A DNA stretch of 34,765 nt. It comes from Bacteroidaceae bacterium. GTDB taxonomy: Bacteria; Bacteroidota; Bacteroidia; Bacteroidales; Bacteroidaceae. Every line of letters starts with the position of its first letter. Position 1 is the first letter of the stretch. Location of the stretch: NCBI GenBank assembly GCA_024684455.1, contig JAIKWU010000005.1:1-34765 (forward strand). Reading direction: 5' to 3'. Made by a program: the position numbers and the translations under genes. This document shows, piece by piece, positions 1 through 7,493 of this stretch. The notes under the pieces were generated by a model that was not told the DNA's origin, ran no database searches, and saw only the letters and a program-made list of their open reading frames with translations.

Positions 1-23
1 GTAAGTCAGCAAGTGCTAAATAA
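1..23 (+). CDS. rplF: 50S ribosomal protein L6 (uL6), last codons only
   Basis: Only the 3' end is in the window. In the frame starting at base 3 the codons read KSASAK followed by TAA at 21-23. A short Lys/Ser/Ala-rich tail is common at the C-terminus of Bacteroidetes uL6, and rplF is the gene that normally precedes rplR in the spc cluster. The identification therefore rests on gene order much more than on these few residues. Confidence 0.65.
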
Positions 24-40
24 TTAAACATTGTACGAGT

Positions 41-382
41 ATGATAACAAAGACAGAAAGACGTATCAAGATTAAATATAGAGTACGCAATAAGATTTCT
101 GGTACTGCTGAGCGCCCACGTATGTCTGTGTTCAGAAGTAATAAGCAGATTTACGTCCAGGTAATCGACGATGATGCACACAAGACCCTTGTCGCAGCTT
201 CTTCACTTGGACTTGAGAAATGCAATAAGAGCGAGCAGGCTGCAAAGGTCGGTGACCTCATTGCAAAAAAGGCTTTGGAGGCCGGTATTACGACTGTCGT
301 TTTCGACCGTAACGGCTATCTTTACCATGGTAGAATTAAGGCTGTGGCAGACGCTGCCCGTAACGCCGGACTTAAATTTTAA
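41..382 (+). CDS. rplR: 50S ribosomal protein L18 (uL18)
   Basis: This 113-residue protein binds 5S rRNA and helps dock it, with uL5, in the central protuberance of the large subunit. The length fits the family (about 114-120). The basic N-terminus ([15 protein letters not shown]), the [20 protein letters not shown] stretch and the C-terminal [20 protein letters not shown] block are typical uL18. The ATG at 41 lies 17 bases after the rplF stop in an A/T-rich leader with no Shine-Dalgarno site, as usual for Bacteroidetes. rpsE follows after 6 bases, so the two are surely co-transcribed. Confidence 0.97.
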   Translation: MITKTERRIKIKYRVRNKISGTAERPRMSVFRSNKQIYVQVIDDDAHKTLVAASSLGLEKCNKSEQAAKVGDLIAKKALEAGITTVVFDRNGYLYHGRIKAVADAARNAGLKF

Positions 383-388
383 TGGATT

Positions 389-898
389 ATGGTTAATAGA
401 GTTAAAATAGGAAGCGACGTTGAACTGAAAGACCGTCTTGTTGCTATTAATCGTGTCACCAAGGTCACTAAGGGTGGACGTACGTTTACCTTTGCTGCCA
501 TTGTTGTAGTTGGTGACGGTAAGGGTGTTATCGGCTACGGTCTTGGTAAGGCAGGCGAAGTGACGGCAGCCATTGCCAAGGGCGTCGAGGCTGCCAAGAA
601 GAATCTTGTGAAAGTGCCCGTCCTGAAGGGAACGGTTCCCCACGAAGTGTATGCTAAGTATGGTGGTGCACGTGTATTGGTGATGCCGGCATCCGCAGGT
701 ACTGGAGTTGTAGCAGGTGGTGCCATGCGTGCCGTATTTGAGAGCGTTGGTATTACGGATGTACTTGCCAAGTCGAAGGGTTCATCCAACCCTCACAATC
801 TTGTCAAGGCCACCATCGAGGCTCTTGCCAGTATGCGTGACCCGAAGACTATTGCTGCTGACCGTGGCGTAAGTTTGACAAAAGTTTTCAAAGGATAA
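389..898 (+). CDS. rpsE: 30S ribosomal protein S5 (uS5)
   Basis: A small-subunit protein at the mRNA entry side, important for decoding fidelity. It has 169 residues, the normal size. The N-terminal double-stranded-RNA-binding-like domain (about residues 10-75) carries [14 protein letters not shown], a conserved uS5 signature. The C-terminal domain holds [20 protein letters not shown] and ends with the [13 protein letters not shown] helix. The stop codon at 896-898 overlaps an AAGGAGG motif that precedes rpmD, so the 3' end of this gene also carries the initiation region of the next one. Confidence 0.97.
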   Translation: MVNRVKIGSDVELKDRLVAINRVTKVTKGGRTFTFAAIVVVGDGKGVIGYGLGKAGEVTAAIAKGVEAAKKNLVKVPVLKGTVPHEVYAKYGGARVLVMPASAGTGVVAGGAMRAVFESVGITDVLAKSKGSSNPHNLVKATIEALASMRDPKTIAADRGVSLTKVFKG

Positions 899-903
899 GG
901 AGG
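897..903 (+). promoter_or_regulatory. Shine-Dalgarno site before rpmD
   Basis: AAGGAGG lies 10 bases upstream of the rpmD ATG and overlaps the rpsE stop codon. It is a full-length match to the anti-Shine-Dalgarno core at near-ideal spacing. Most other starts in this window have A-rich leaders with no such motif, which is the norm in Bacteroidetes, where the 16S tail is reported to be sequestered. The motif is seen directly; its use is inferred. Confidence 0.6.
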
Positions 904-913
904 TAAGATCAAC

Positions 914-1090
914 ATGGCAACAATTAAAATCAAACAGGTAAAGAGCCGCAACAATCGTCCTATCGACCAGAAGCGGACACTTGATTCACTGGGATTGCAC
1001 CGCATTAACAATGTCGTTGAGCATGAAGATACTCCTTCTATTCGCGGTATGATTCGCAAAGTCCAGCACCTTGTCGAGGTGATTGACTAA
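914..1090 (+). CDS. rpmD: 50S ribosomal protein L30 (uL30)
   Basis: A small large-subunit protein of 58 residues, the usual bacterial size. It begins MATIKIKQVKSRNNRP and continues with QKRTLDSLGLHRINN and a C-terminal SIRGMIRKVQHLVEV. The Leu-Gly-Leu-xx-Ile/Leu segment and the IRGM block are standard for uL30. It sits between rpsE and rplO, its canonical place. The start at 914 is fixed by the Shine-Dalgarno-like AAGGAGG at 897-903 and by the conserved N-terminus. Confidence 0.95.
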   Translation: MATIKIKQVKSRNNRPIDQKRTLDSLGLHRINNVVEHEDTPSIRGMIRKVQHLVEVID

Positions 1091-1132
1091 GTGGTACAGA
1101 AGTAAGTAACTAACGTATTAAATTCGTAACAA

Positions 1133-1579
1133 ATGGAATTACATAACTTAAAACCAGCAGAAGGCTCCACTCATAATAGTAAGCGCGTTGGCCGTGGTTA
1201 CGGTTCAGGAAAGGGCCGCACTTCAACACGTGGTCATAAGGGTGCAAAGGCAAGATCTGGTTACAAGAAGAAGATTGGTTTCGAAGGTGGACAGATGCCT
1301 CTTCAGCGTCGAGTTCCTAAGTTCGGTTTCCAGAACATCAATCGTGTCGAGTATAAAGCCATCAACCTGGACGTTATCCAGAAACTTGCTGAGACGAAGA
1401 AACTCGAAAAGATTGGTATTGAAGAGCTGATTGAGGCTGGTTTCATTAACAAGCACCAACTTGTCAAGATTCTGGGCAACGGCGAACTGACCGCTAAGGT
1501 TAACGTTGAGGCGCATGCCTTCTCCAAGAAAGCCGAATCAATGATTACTGAGAAAGGTGGAAACGCCGTAAAACTCTAA
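1133..1579 (+). CDS. rplO: 50S ribosomal protein L15 (uL15)
   Basis: An assembly protein of the large subunit that contacts 23S rRNA. It has 148 residues, normal length. The extended basic N-terminus is diagnostic: MELHNLKPAEGSTHNSKR, then a glycine-rich run including GSGKGRTSTRGHKGAKARSG, then FEGGQMPLQRRVPKFGF. The globular C-terminal domain includes VKILGNGELTAKVNVEAHAF, the family's GxGxL-type signature. The start follows the rpmD stop by 42 bases. secY begins 4 bases after the stop, the usual coupling of L15 to the translocase gene. Confidence 0.97.
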   Translation: MELHNLKPAEGSTHNSKRVGRGYGSGKGRTSTRGHKGAKARSGYKKKIGFEGGQMPLQRRVPKFGFQNINRVEYKAINLDVIQKLAETKKLEKIGIEELIEAGFINKHQLVKILGNGELTAKVNVEAHAFSKKAESMITEKGGNAVKL

Positions 1580-1583
1580 AATA

Positions 1584-2957
1584 ATGGGAAAAGCAATCGA
1601 TAAACTTAAGAATATCAAGATTGTTAAGACATTGTCTAACATTGGGAAGATTGAGGATTTGCGTACGCGACTCCTCATCACCCTGATGTTTGTCGCTGTC
1701 TATCGCTTTGGTTCGTACATTGTATTGCCCGGTGTTGATACCGAGGCTCTGCAGGGACTTCACAACCAGACGGAAGGCGGTTTGATGTCACTTCTTGACA
1801 TGTTCTCGGGTGGTGCATTCTCAAAGGCTTCTATCTTCGCCTTAGGTATCATGCCATACATCTCTGCTTCTATTGTGATGCAGTTGTTAGGACTGGCTGT
1901 TCCCTATTTCCAGAAGATGCAGCGTGAAGGTGAGAGTGGTCGCCGCAAGATGAATCAGTACACTCGTTATTTGACAGTGGCTATTCTTCTTGTTCAGGCT
2001 CCCTCCTATCTTTTCAACCTGAAGGCTACAACTGGTGGTACTGCAATTTATTCAAGTCTTGATTGGACTGCTTTCATCATTACGGCAACGATTATTCTTG
2101 CCGCAGGTAGCATGTTCATCCTCTGGCTTGGTGAGCGTATCACAGACAAGGGCATTGGCAATGGTGTGTCACTCATCATTATGATTGGTATCATCGCGCG
2201 TCTGCCTCAGGCCTTTGTACAAGAATTTACCACTAAGTTCTCGACTCCTGGACAGGGTGGTCTGATTGTGTTCCTTGTTGAGATAGTCGCAATGTTGGCC
2301 GTAATTGCTGCAGCCATCCTTCTCGTACAAGGTACGCGTCGAGTGCCTGTTCAGTACGCTAAGCGTGTTGTTGGTAACCGCCAGTATGGTGGTGCTCGTC
2401 AGTACATTCCCCTCAAGCCCTATGCTGCAAACGTAATGCCTATCATCTTTGCTCAGGCAATCATGTTTATCCCTGTTACCGTTGCTGGATATGTGGCTGG
2501 TGGTAAAATGAGCCCGTTTATGATGCAACTGATTGATAATACAAGTTGGGTTTACAACTTGATTTTCGCAGCACTGATCATTCTCTTTACATATCTTTAC
2601 ACAGCCATTACGATCAATCCGACCCAGATGGCAGAGGATATGAAGAAGAACAACGGATTCATTCCTGGTGTGAAGCCTGGAAAGAGCACTGCAGAATACT
2701 TGGATAAGATTATGTCGCGCATCACATTGCCTGGCTCACTGTTCCTTGCACTCATCGCCATCCTTCCCGCATTTGCAGGCATCTTTGGCGTTCAGCGCGA
2801 GTTCGCACAGTTCTTCGGAGGCACATCGCTTCTGATTCTGGTCGGCGTGGTGCTCGATACACTTCAGCAGATAGAGAGCCATCTTCTTATGCGTCATTAT
2901 GACGGACTGCTCGACACAGGTCGTGTCCGTGGTTCACATCCGACCCGCGCATATTGA
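1584..2957 (+). CDS. secY: Preprotein translocase subunit SecY
   Basis: The channel-forming subunit of the SecYEG complex in the inner membrane, through which secreted and membrane proteins pass; in this genome it would export the SusC/D and FAS1 proteins encoded further down. It has 457 residues (family about 430-450) with some ten hydrophobic segments. Recognisable motifs are MPYISASIVMQLLG early, DKGIGNGVSLIIMIGI in the middle, NVMPIIFAQAIMFIP, and the cytoplasmic loop NPTQMAEDMKKNNGFIPG before the last helices. It ends in a polar RGSHPTRAY tail. The start lies 4 bases after rplO. There is no adk gene between it and map, unlike the Bacillus arrangement. Confidence 0.97.
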   Translation: MGKAIDKLKNIKIVKTLSNIGKIEDLRTRLLITLMFVAVYRFGSYIVLPGVDTEALQGLHNQTEGGLMSLLDMFSGGAFSKASIFALGIMPYISASIVMQLLGLAVPYFQKMQREGESGRRKMNQYTRYLTVAILLVQAPSYLFNLKATTGGTAIYSSLDWTAFIITATIILAAGSMFILWLGERITDKGIGNGVSLIIMIGIIARLPQAFVQEFTTKFSTPGQGGLIVFLVEIVAMLAVIAAAILLVQGTRRVPVQYAKRVVGNRQYGGARQYIPLKPYAANVMPIIFAQAIMFIPVTVAGYVAGGKMSPFMMQLIDNTSWVYNLIFAALIILFTYLYTAITINPTQMAEDMKKNNGFIPGVKPGKSTAEYLDKIMSRITLPGSLFLALIAILPAFAGIFGVQREFAQFFGGTSLLILVGVVLDTLQQIESHLLMRHYDGLLDTGRVRGSHPTRAY

Positions 2958-2967
2958 TTCATAGAAG

Positions 2968-3765
2968 ATGATATATCTGAAGACCGACGAGGAAGTAGAA
3001 CTCCTGCGCGCAGCCAATCTGCTCATCGGAAAGGTGTTGGCAGAACTGGCAAAACTGATTCAGCCAGGCGTAACAACGCGCCAACTGGATATAGTAGCAG
3101 AAGAGTTCATTCGCGATCATGGGGCAGAGCCTGTGTTCAAGAACTTCCCCAACCCCTACGGACCGCCGTTTCCTGCGAGTATCTGTGCTTCCGTCAACGA
3201 GCAGGTTGTACATGGTATTCCGAACGACGTTCCGCTCCAAGAGGGTGACATTGTCTCCATAGATTGTGGTACACGTCTTAACGGCTTTTGCGGAGACTCC
3301 TGCTATACCTTTCCTGTAGGAGAGATAACGGAAGAAACCCGTAAACTGTTGACCACCACAAAGGAGGCCTTGTATAAGGGAATAGAGCAGGCCGTGGTCG
3401 GCCGTCGTATAGGCGACATATCGTACGCTGTCCAGCAGCATTGTGAAACACAAGGTTACGGAGTCGTACGTGAGTTTGTCGGACACGGAGTTGGACACGA
3501 GATGCACGAAGACCCGCAAGTTCCCAACTATGGGATGCGAGGTAAGGGAAAACAGTTGAAGAACGGCATGTGCATTGCCATCGAACCGATGATAACCATG
3601 GGAACGAAGGACGTTTACATGCAAGAAGACAAGTGGGGCATCATCACCCGCGACCGAAAATACGCCGCCCATTATGAGCATTCACTTTGCGTCCGTAAGG
3701 GCAATGCAGACATTCTCTCGTCGTTTGAAGAAATCAAAAAAGTATTAGGAGACAAATTTATCTAA
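2968..3765 (+). CDS. map: Type I methionine aminopeptidase
   Basis: A cytosolic metalloenzyme that removes the initiator methionine from nascent proteins after deformylation. It has 265 residues, the size of the E. coli enzyme. All five dinuclear metal ligands can be placed by alignment from memory: D99 (in SIDCGT), D110 (in CGDSC), H173 (in GHGVGH), E206 (in IEPM) and E237 (in HYEHS). The substrate-contacting histidines H82 (VVHGIP) and H180 are also present. There is no N-terminal zinc-finger extension, so it is the short form (MetAP Ia). It sits 10 bases after secY and 7 bases before infA. Confidence 0.96.
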   Translation: MIYLKTDEEVELLRAANLLIGKVLAELAKLIQPGVTTRQLDIVAEEFIRDHGAEPVFKNFPNPYGPPFPASICASVNEQVVHGIPNDVPLQEGDIVSIDCGTRLNGFCGDSCYTFPVGEITEETRKLLTTTKEALYKGIEQAVVGRRIGDISYAVQQHCETQGYGVVREFVGHGVGHEMHEDPQVPNYGMRGKGKQLKNGMCIAIEPMITMGTKDVYMQEDKWGIITRDRKYAAHYEHSLCVRKGNADILSSFEEIKKVLGDKFI

Positions 3766-3772
3766 AGCATAT

Positions 3773-3991
3773 ATGGCAAAGCAATCAGCAATCGAACAAG
3801 ACGGAACCATCGTCGAGGCCCTCTCGAACGCAATGTTCCGTGTCGAGTTGGAAAATGGTCATGAGATTATTGCTCACATCTCTGGAAAGATGCGTATGCA
3901 CTACATCAAGATTCTTCCTGGAGATAAAATTCGGGTAGAGATGTCTCCCTACGACTTGTCAAAGGGCCGCATCGTGTTCCGTTACAAGTAG
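3773..3991 (+). CDS. infA: Translation initiation factor IF-1
   Basis: A 72-residue OB-fold protein that binds the 30S A site during initiation together with IF2 and IF3. The sequence is a full-length, textbook match: [17 protein letters not shown], then [20 protein letters not shown] and the C-terminal [14 protein letters not shown]. The start ATG is 7 bases after the map stop. Position between map and rpmJ is standard outside the enterobacteria. Nothing unusual is seen. Confidence 0.97.
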   Translation: MAKQSAIEQDGTIVEALSNAMFRVELENGHEIIAHISGKMRMHYIKILPGDKIRVEMSPYDLSKGRIVFRYK

Positions 3992-4027
3992 TAGAAACAT
4001 ACTGGTCAAATCAAAAATAACAAAGAT

Positions 4028-4144
4028 ATGAAAACAAGAGCATCATTAAAGAAACGTACACCAGATTGCGTGATCGTTCGTCGTAAAGGACGTCTTTTTG
4101 TAATTAACAAGAAAAACCCTAAGTTCAAGACACGTCAGGGATAA
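4028..4144 (+). CDS. rpmJ: 50S ribosomal protein L36 (bL36), zinc-ligand-poor form
   Basis: The smallest large-subunit protein, 38 residues, read directly from ATG 4028 to TAA 4142-4144. It starts [14 protein letters not shown] and ends [10 protein letters not shown], both typical of bL36. Classical bL36 is a zinc ribbon with three cysteines and a histidine. Here only C14 remains; the expected first cysteine is a threonine and the third and the histidine are replaced by asparagine and phenylalanine. This is the C-minus type and should not bind zinc. It lies between infA and rpsM, as expected. Confidence 0.95.
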   Translation: MKTRASLKKRTPDCVIVRRKGRLFVINKKNPKFKTRQG

Positions 4145-4175
4145 TTCTTTTGTTAGAAATAATTAGTTAAGAGAT

Positions 4176-4556
4176 ATGGCAATAAGAATTGTTGGTGTAG
4201 ACCTCCCACAGAACAAGAGAGGTGAAATTGCGTTAACCTACATTTTCGGTATAGGACGCAGCAGCGCTGGTAAGATTTTAGCAAAAGCCGGTGTTGACAA
4301 AGACATTAAAGTAAAGGACTGGACAGACGAACAGGCCGGTAAGATTCGTGAAGTCATTGGTGCAGACTACAAAGTCGAGGGTGACCTCCGCACCGAAGTG
4401 CAGCTCAACATCAAGCGTTTGATGGACATCGGTTGCTATCGTGGCATCCGTCATCGTCTTGGTCTTCCTGTACGCGGACAAAGCACGAAGAATAATGCCC
4501 GTACCCGTAAGGGAAAGAAGAAGACTGTTGCAAATAAGAAAAAAGCTACTAAATAA
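4176..4556 (+). CDS. rpsM: 30S ribosomal protein S13 (uS13)
   Basis: A head protein of the small subunit that contacts P-site tRNA and forms intersubunit bridges with the large subunit. It has 126 residues. It opens [20 protein letters not shown] and contains [19 protein letters not shown] (helix-two-turn-helix), [14 protein letters not shown] and a very basic [13 protein letters not shown] tail. All are standard. The gene is 31 bases after rpmJ and 12 bases before rpsK, so it belongs to the same transcription unit. Confidence 0.97.
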   Translation: MAIRIVGVDLPQNKRGEIALTYIFGIGRSSAGKILAKAGVDKDIKVKDWTDEQAGKIREVIGADYKVEGDLRTEVQLNIKRLMDIGCYRGIRHRLGLPVRGQSTKNNARTRKGKKKTVANKKKATK

Positions 4557-4568
4557 TAATAATCGACT

Positions 4569-4958
4569 ATGGCAAAGAAAACAACTTCTGCAAAGAAGAG
4601 AAATGTCAAGGTTAGCGCACAGGGACAGCTTCATGTTCACTCGTCGTTTAACAATATCATTGTTACTTTGGCAAACAGCGAGGGTCAGGCCATTTCTTGG
4701 TCGTCCGCTGGTAAGATGGGATTCCGTGGCTCGAAGAAGAACACTCCTTATGCAGCACAGCAGGCTGCAGCAGACTGTGCAAAGGTAGCCTTCGACCTGG
4801 GTCTGCGTAAGGTTGTTGCCTACGTAAAAGGTCCAGGCAATGGCCGTGAAGCCGCTATTCGTGGCGTCCATGGCGCAGGAATCGAAGTAACCGAGATCAT
4901 TGACGTTACGCCACTGCCGCACAATGGCTGTCGTCCTCCAAAGAGAAGAAGAGTTTAA
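4569..4958 (+). CDS. rpsK: 30S ribosomal protein S11 (uS11)
   Basis: A platform protein of the small subunit near the E site and the mRNA exit. It has 129 residues, normal length. Conserved landmarks are [19 protein letters not shown], the [17 protein letters not shown] block, and the C-terminal [15 protein letters not shown], which is close to invariant in bacteria. It is preceded by rpsM after 12 bases and followed by the only long spacer in this cluster (107 bases) before rpsD. Confidence 0.97.
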   Translation: MAKKTTSAKKRNVKVSAQGQLHVHSSFNNIIVTLANSEGQAISWSSAGKMGFRGSKKNTPYAAQQAAADCAKVAFDLGLRKVVAYVKGPGNGREAAIRGVHGAGIEVTEIIDVTPLPHNGCRPPKRRRV

Positions 4959-4995
4959 TTATTTTTTTCCAGTCGTCCCCTCATACATTATTATA

Positions 4996-5042
4996 GGACT
5001 GCATCTTTCCTTTCTGCAGTCGCGGCTGCAATGGTCAGGAGG
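4996..5042 (+). promoter_or_regulatory. Possible rpsD leader with competing hairpins
   Basis: The rpsK-rpsD spacer contains GACTGCA (4997-5003) pairing with TGCAGTC (5015-5021). The same TGCAG (5015-5019) can instead pair with CTGCA (5026-5030). The two stems cannot form together. An AGGAGG motif follows at 5037-5042 but is 23 bases from the rpsD start, too far for normal Shine-Dalgarno use. S4 is a known translational autoregulator of the alpha operon in other phyla, so an S4-binding leader is the natural reading. The pairings are seen; the function is inferred. Confidence 0.4.
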
Positions 5043-5065
5043 CGGCAAAATAAAAACAAAAGATT

Positions 5066-5671
5066 ATGGCAAGATATACTGGTCCTAAGTCGAGAATTTC
5101 ACGCCGTTTCGGCGAGGCAATTTTCGGTCCGGACAAAGTTCTTTCAAAGCGTAATTATCCTGCTGGTCAGCATGGCAACAACCGTCGTCGCAAGACTTCT
5201 GAGTACGGCCTCATGCTTGCTGAGAAGCAAAAAGCAAAGTACACTTATGGTGTGCTTGAGCGTCAGTTCCGCAACCTCTTCGAGAAGGCAGCCTCCAAGG
5301 ATGGCGTTACAGGTGAAGTTCTGCTTCAACTGCTCGAATCCCGTTTGGACAATGTAGTCTATCGTCTCGGAATCGCTCCTACTCGTGCTGCTGCACGTCA
5401 GTTGGTCAGCCATAAGCACATTACGGTTGACGGACAGGTTGTCAACATCCCCTCCTATTCTGTAAAGCCTGGTCAGATTGTTGCCGTTCGTGAGAAAGCA
5501 AAGTCACTCGAAGTGATTGCCGCTGCCCTCGCTGGCTTCAACCACGCCAAGTATCCTTGGATTGAGTGGGACGAAAGTGTCAAGGGTGGTAAACTTCTGC
5601 ACCTGCCAGAGCGCGCAGACATTCCCGAGAATATCAAAGAGCAGATGATTGTCGAGTTGTACTCTAAATAA
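5066..5671 (+). CDS. rpsD: 30S ribosomal protein S4 (uS4)
   Basis: A primary 16S rRNA-binding protein that nucleates small-subunit assembly and helps set decoding accuracy. It has 201 residues. The N-terminus [20 protein letters not shown] lacks the CxxC zinc motif found in some uS4 (C-minus form). The S4 RNA-binding domain is at about residues 90-155: [36 protein letters not shown], then [10 protein letters not shown]. It ends [16 protein letters not shown], the usual C-terminus. rpoA follows after 9 bases, as in the alpha operon, where S4 is a candidate feedback regulator. Confidence 0.97.
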   Translation: MARYTGPKSRISRRFGEAIFGPDKVLSKRNYPAGQHGNNRRRKTSEYGLMLAEKQKAKYTYGVLERQFRNLFEKAASKDGVTGEVLLQLLESRLDNVVYRLGIAPTRAAARQLVSHKHITVDGQVVNIPSYSVKPGQIVAVREKAKSLEVIAAALAGFNHAKYPWIEWDESVKGGKLLHLPERADIPENIKEQMIVELYSK

Positions 5672-5680
5672 AAATTAACA

Positions 5681-6673
5681 ATGGCGGTATTAGCATTTCA
5701 AAAACCAGAGAAAGTCATAATGTTGGAAGCCGACGACAAGTTCGGTAAGTTTGAGTTCCGTCCCTTGGAACCAGGCTTCGGTATCACTGTCGGAAACGCG
5801 CTACGCCGCATTCTTCTTTCTTCGCTGGAAGGCTATGCAATCAACACGATTCGCATTGCTGGTGTGGAGCATGAGTTCTCCACCATTCCAGGTGTGAAGG
5901 AGGATGTCACCAACATTATCTTGAATCTGAAGCAAGTCAGGTTCAAGCAAATCGTCGATGAGACAGAAGACGAGAAAGTCTCCATCGTCATCGAGAACAC
6001 AACAGAGTTCAAAGCAGGAGATATCAACAAGTATCTCAGTGGGTTTGGAGTGTTAAATCCAGATTTGGTAATTTGCCATTTAGACCCCAAAGCAACTATG
6101 GAGATAGAGTTGACCATCAACAAGGGCCGTGGCTACGTTCCCGCTGACGAAAATCGCGAGTTCTGCCATGAGATTAACCAGTTGGCCATCGACTCTATTT
6201 ACACTCCGATACGCAACGTCAAGTTCGCAGTCGAAAACTATCGTGTGCAGCAGAAGACCGACTACGAGAAACTCGTGCTCGAAATCACCACCGATGGTTC
6301 CATTCATCCTAAGGACGCACTCAAGGAAGCCGCGAAGATTCTCATCTACCACTTCATGCTCTTCTCCGACGAGAAGATCACTCTGGAGAACAACGACTTC
6401 GACGGCAACGAAGAGTTCGACGAAGAAGTGCTGCGTATGCGTCAGTTGCTGAAGACGAAACTCGTTGACATGGATCTCTCCGTCCGTGCCCTCAACTGCT
6501 TGAAGGCTGCCGATGTCGAGACCCTCGGCGATTTGGTACAATTCAACAAGACCGACCTGCTCAAGTTCCGCAACTTTGGTAAGAAGTCACTCACAGAGCT
6601 TGACGACCTGCTTGAGAGTCTGAACCTGTCGTTCGGAACGGATATTTCCAAGTATAAATTAGACAAAGATTAA
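5681..6673 (+). CDS. rpoA: RNA polymerase alpha subunit
   Basis: The assembly platform of RNA polymerase, with a C-terminal domain that touches promoter DNA and activators. It has 330 residues. The N-terminal domain contains [20 protein letters not shown] and [11 protein letters not shown], the dimerisation helix region. The C-terminal domain (about 250-320) has [20 protein letters not shown] and [13 protein letters not shown], the helix-hairpin-helix fold that binds UP-element DNA. A flexible acidic linker ([13 protein letters not shown]) joins the two. The start is 9 bases after rpsD; rplQ follows after 5 bases. No defect is seen. Confidence 0.97.
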   Translation: MAVLAFQKPEKVIMLEADDKFGKFEFRPLEPGFGITVGNALRRILLSSLEGYAINTIRIAGVEHEFSTIPGVKEDVTNIILNLKQVRFKQIVDETEDEKVSIVIENTTEFKAGDINKYLSGFGVLNPDLVICHLDPKATMEIELTINKGRGYVPADENREFCHEINQLAIDSIYTPIRNVKFAVENYRVQQKTDYEKLVLEITTDGSIHPKDALKEAAKILIYHFMLFSDEKITLENNDFDGNEEFDEEVLRMRQLLKTKLVDMDLSVRALNCLKAADVETLGDLVQFNKTDLLKFRNFGKKSLTELDDLLESLNLSFGTDISKYKLDKD

Positions 6674-6678
6674 AGACG

Positions 6679-7212
6679 ATGAGACACAATAAGAAATTCA
6701 ATCATCTGGGTCGCAAGGCATCGCACCGTCATGCCATGCTCGCCAACATGGCCATTTCGCTCATCATGCACAAGCGAATCACAACGACCCTTCAGAAGGC
6801 AAAGGCCCTGCGTAAGTACGTTGAGCCCCTGATTACAAAGGCAAAGGAAGACACCACGCCCTCGCGCCGTGTTGTATTCAGTTATCTGCAGAACAAGTAC
6901 GCCATTACCGAACTCTTCGGCGAAGTGTCAAAGAAGGTGGGCGACCGTCCTGGTGGCTACACACGCATCATCAAACTTGGCAACCGTCTTAACGACAATG
7001 CTGAAATGGCTTTCATCGAACTCGTGGACTTCGACGAGAACATGGCCAAGACCGAGACGAAGAAGCGTACACGCCGCAGCCGCAAGTCTGCTGCCCCCAA
7101 GGCAGAGGCCCCTGCTGCTCCCGTAGCAGAAGAACCCGTTGCCGAAGAAGCACCTGCTGCTGAGGCTCCTGCAGCCGAGGAGGCACCTGCCGAAGAAGCA
7201 AAGGCTGAGTAA
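6679..7212 (+). CDS. rplQ: 50S ribosomal protein L17 (bL17) with long acidic tail
   Basis: A large-subunit protein near the polypeptide exit tunnel. Residues 1-118 are canonical bL17: [20 protein letters not shown], the [20 protein letters not shown] helix and [20 protein letters not shown]. After a basic [10 protein letters not shown] stretch the protein continues for about 50 residues of Ala, Pro, Glu and Val only (repeats like APAAE and EEAPA). The tail makes the protein 177 residues against about 116-127 in E. coli and Bacillus. Tails of this sort occur in Bacteroidetes bL17. It ends the operon and is followed by a strong terminator. Confidence 0.95.
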   Translation: MRHNKKFNHLGRKASHRHAMLANMAISLIMHKRITTTLQKAKALRKYVEPLITKAKEDTTPSRRVVFSYLQNKYAITELFGEVSKKVGDRPGGYTRIIKLGNRLNDNAEMAFIELVDFDENMAKTETKKRTRRSRKSAAPKAEAPAAPVAEEPVAEEAPAAEAPAAEEAPAEEAKAE

Positions 7213-7240
7213 CATTTTACTTTTACAGCAATAATGTGAA

Positions 7241-7279
7241 GAAGCGCTGCCACGACGACGTGGCAGCGCTTCATTTTTT
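7241..7279 (+). terminator. Intrinsic terminator of the ribosomal operon
   Basis: A perfect 13-bp stem, GAAGCGCTGCCAC (7241-7253) with GTGGCAGCGCTTC (7260-7272), closes a six-base loop and is followed by A and a run of six T. It lies 28 bases after the rplQ stop. The GC-rich stem and T-tract make this a confident Rho-independent terminator for the + strand. Confidence 0.93.
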
Positions 7280-7349
7280 CTCTTTTTATCGGCGAATAAT
7301 ACGAATTAATGATAGAAAGACAACATAGACAACATCAGACAACTTTTTA

Positions 7350-7481
7350 GGCACACCCGAGTGTTTGTACCACCGCAGAGGAACTTTTGTTTCACTGCGG
7401 TGAAACTTTTGTATCGGCGCAGTGAAATTTCAGTACCACCGCAGTGAAACAAAAGTACCAATACGGTGAGGACACTTTGGT
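7350..7481 (-). repeat. Tandem 22-bp repeat array, copy 1
   Basis: Six head-to-tail units of exactly 22 bases fill 7350-7481 (7350, 7372, 7394, 7416, 7438 and 7460 are unit starts). The outer units are diverged. Read on the minus strand, a typical unit begins GGTACTTTTGT and ends TTCACTGCGGT. Adjacent units create a short palindrome, GTTTCAC-TGCG-GTGAAAC at 7388-7405. The array lies just downstream of the minus-strand HNH gene (stop at 7494), oriented with it. The same family recurs at 34382-34491. The whole spacer 7280-7493 otherwise holds nothing I recognise. Confidence 0.85.
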
Positions 7482-7493
7482 ACAAAAGTATAA

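Noticed and set aside
4441-5357. Long overlapping + strand ORFs across rpsM, rpsK and rpsD
   Set aside because: They are out-of-frame shadows of well-known ribosomal protein genes.
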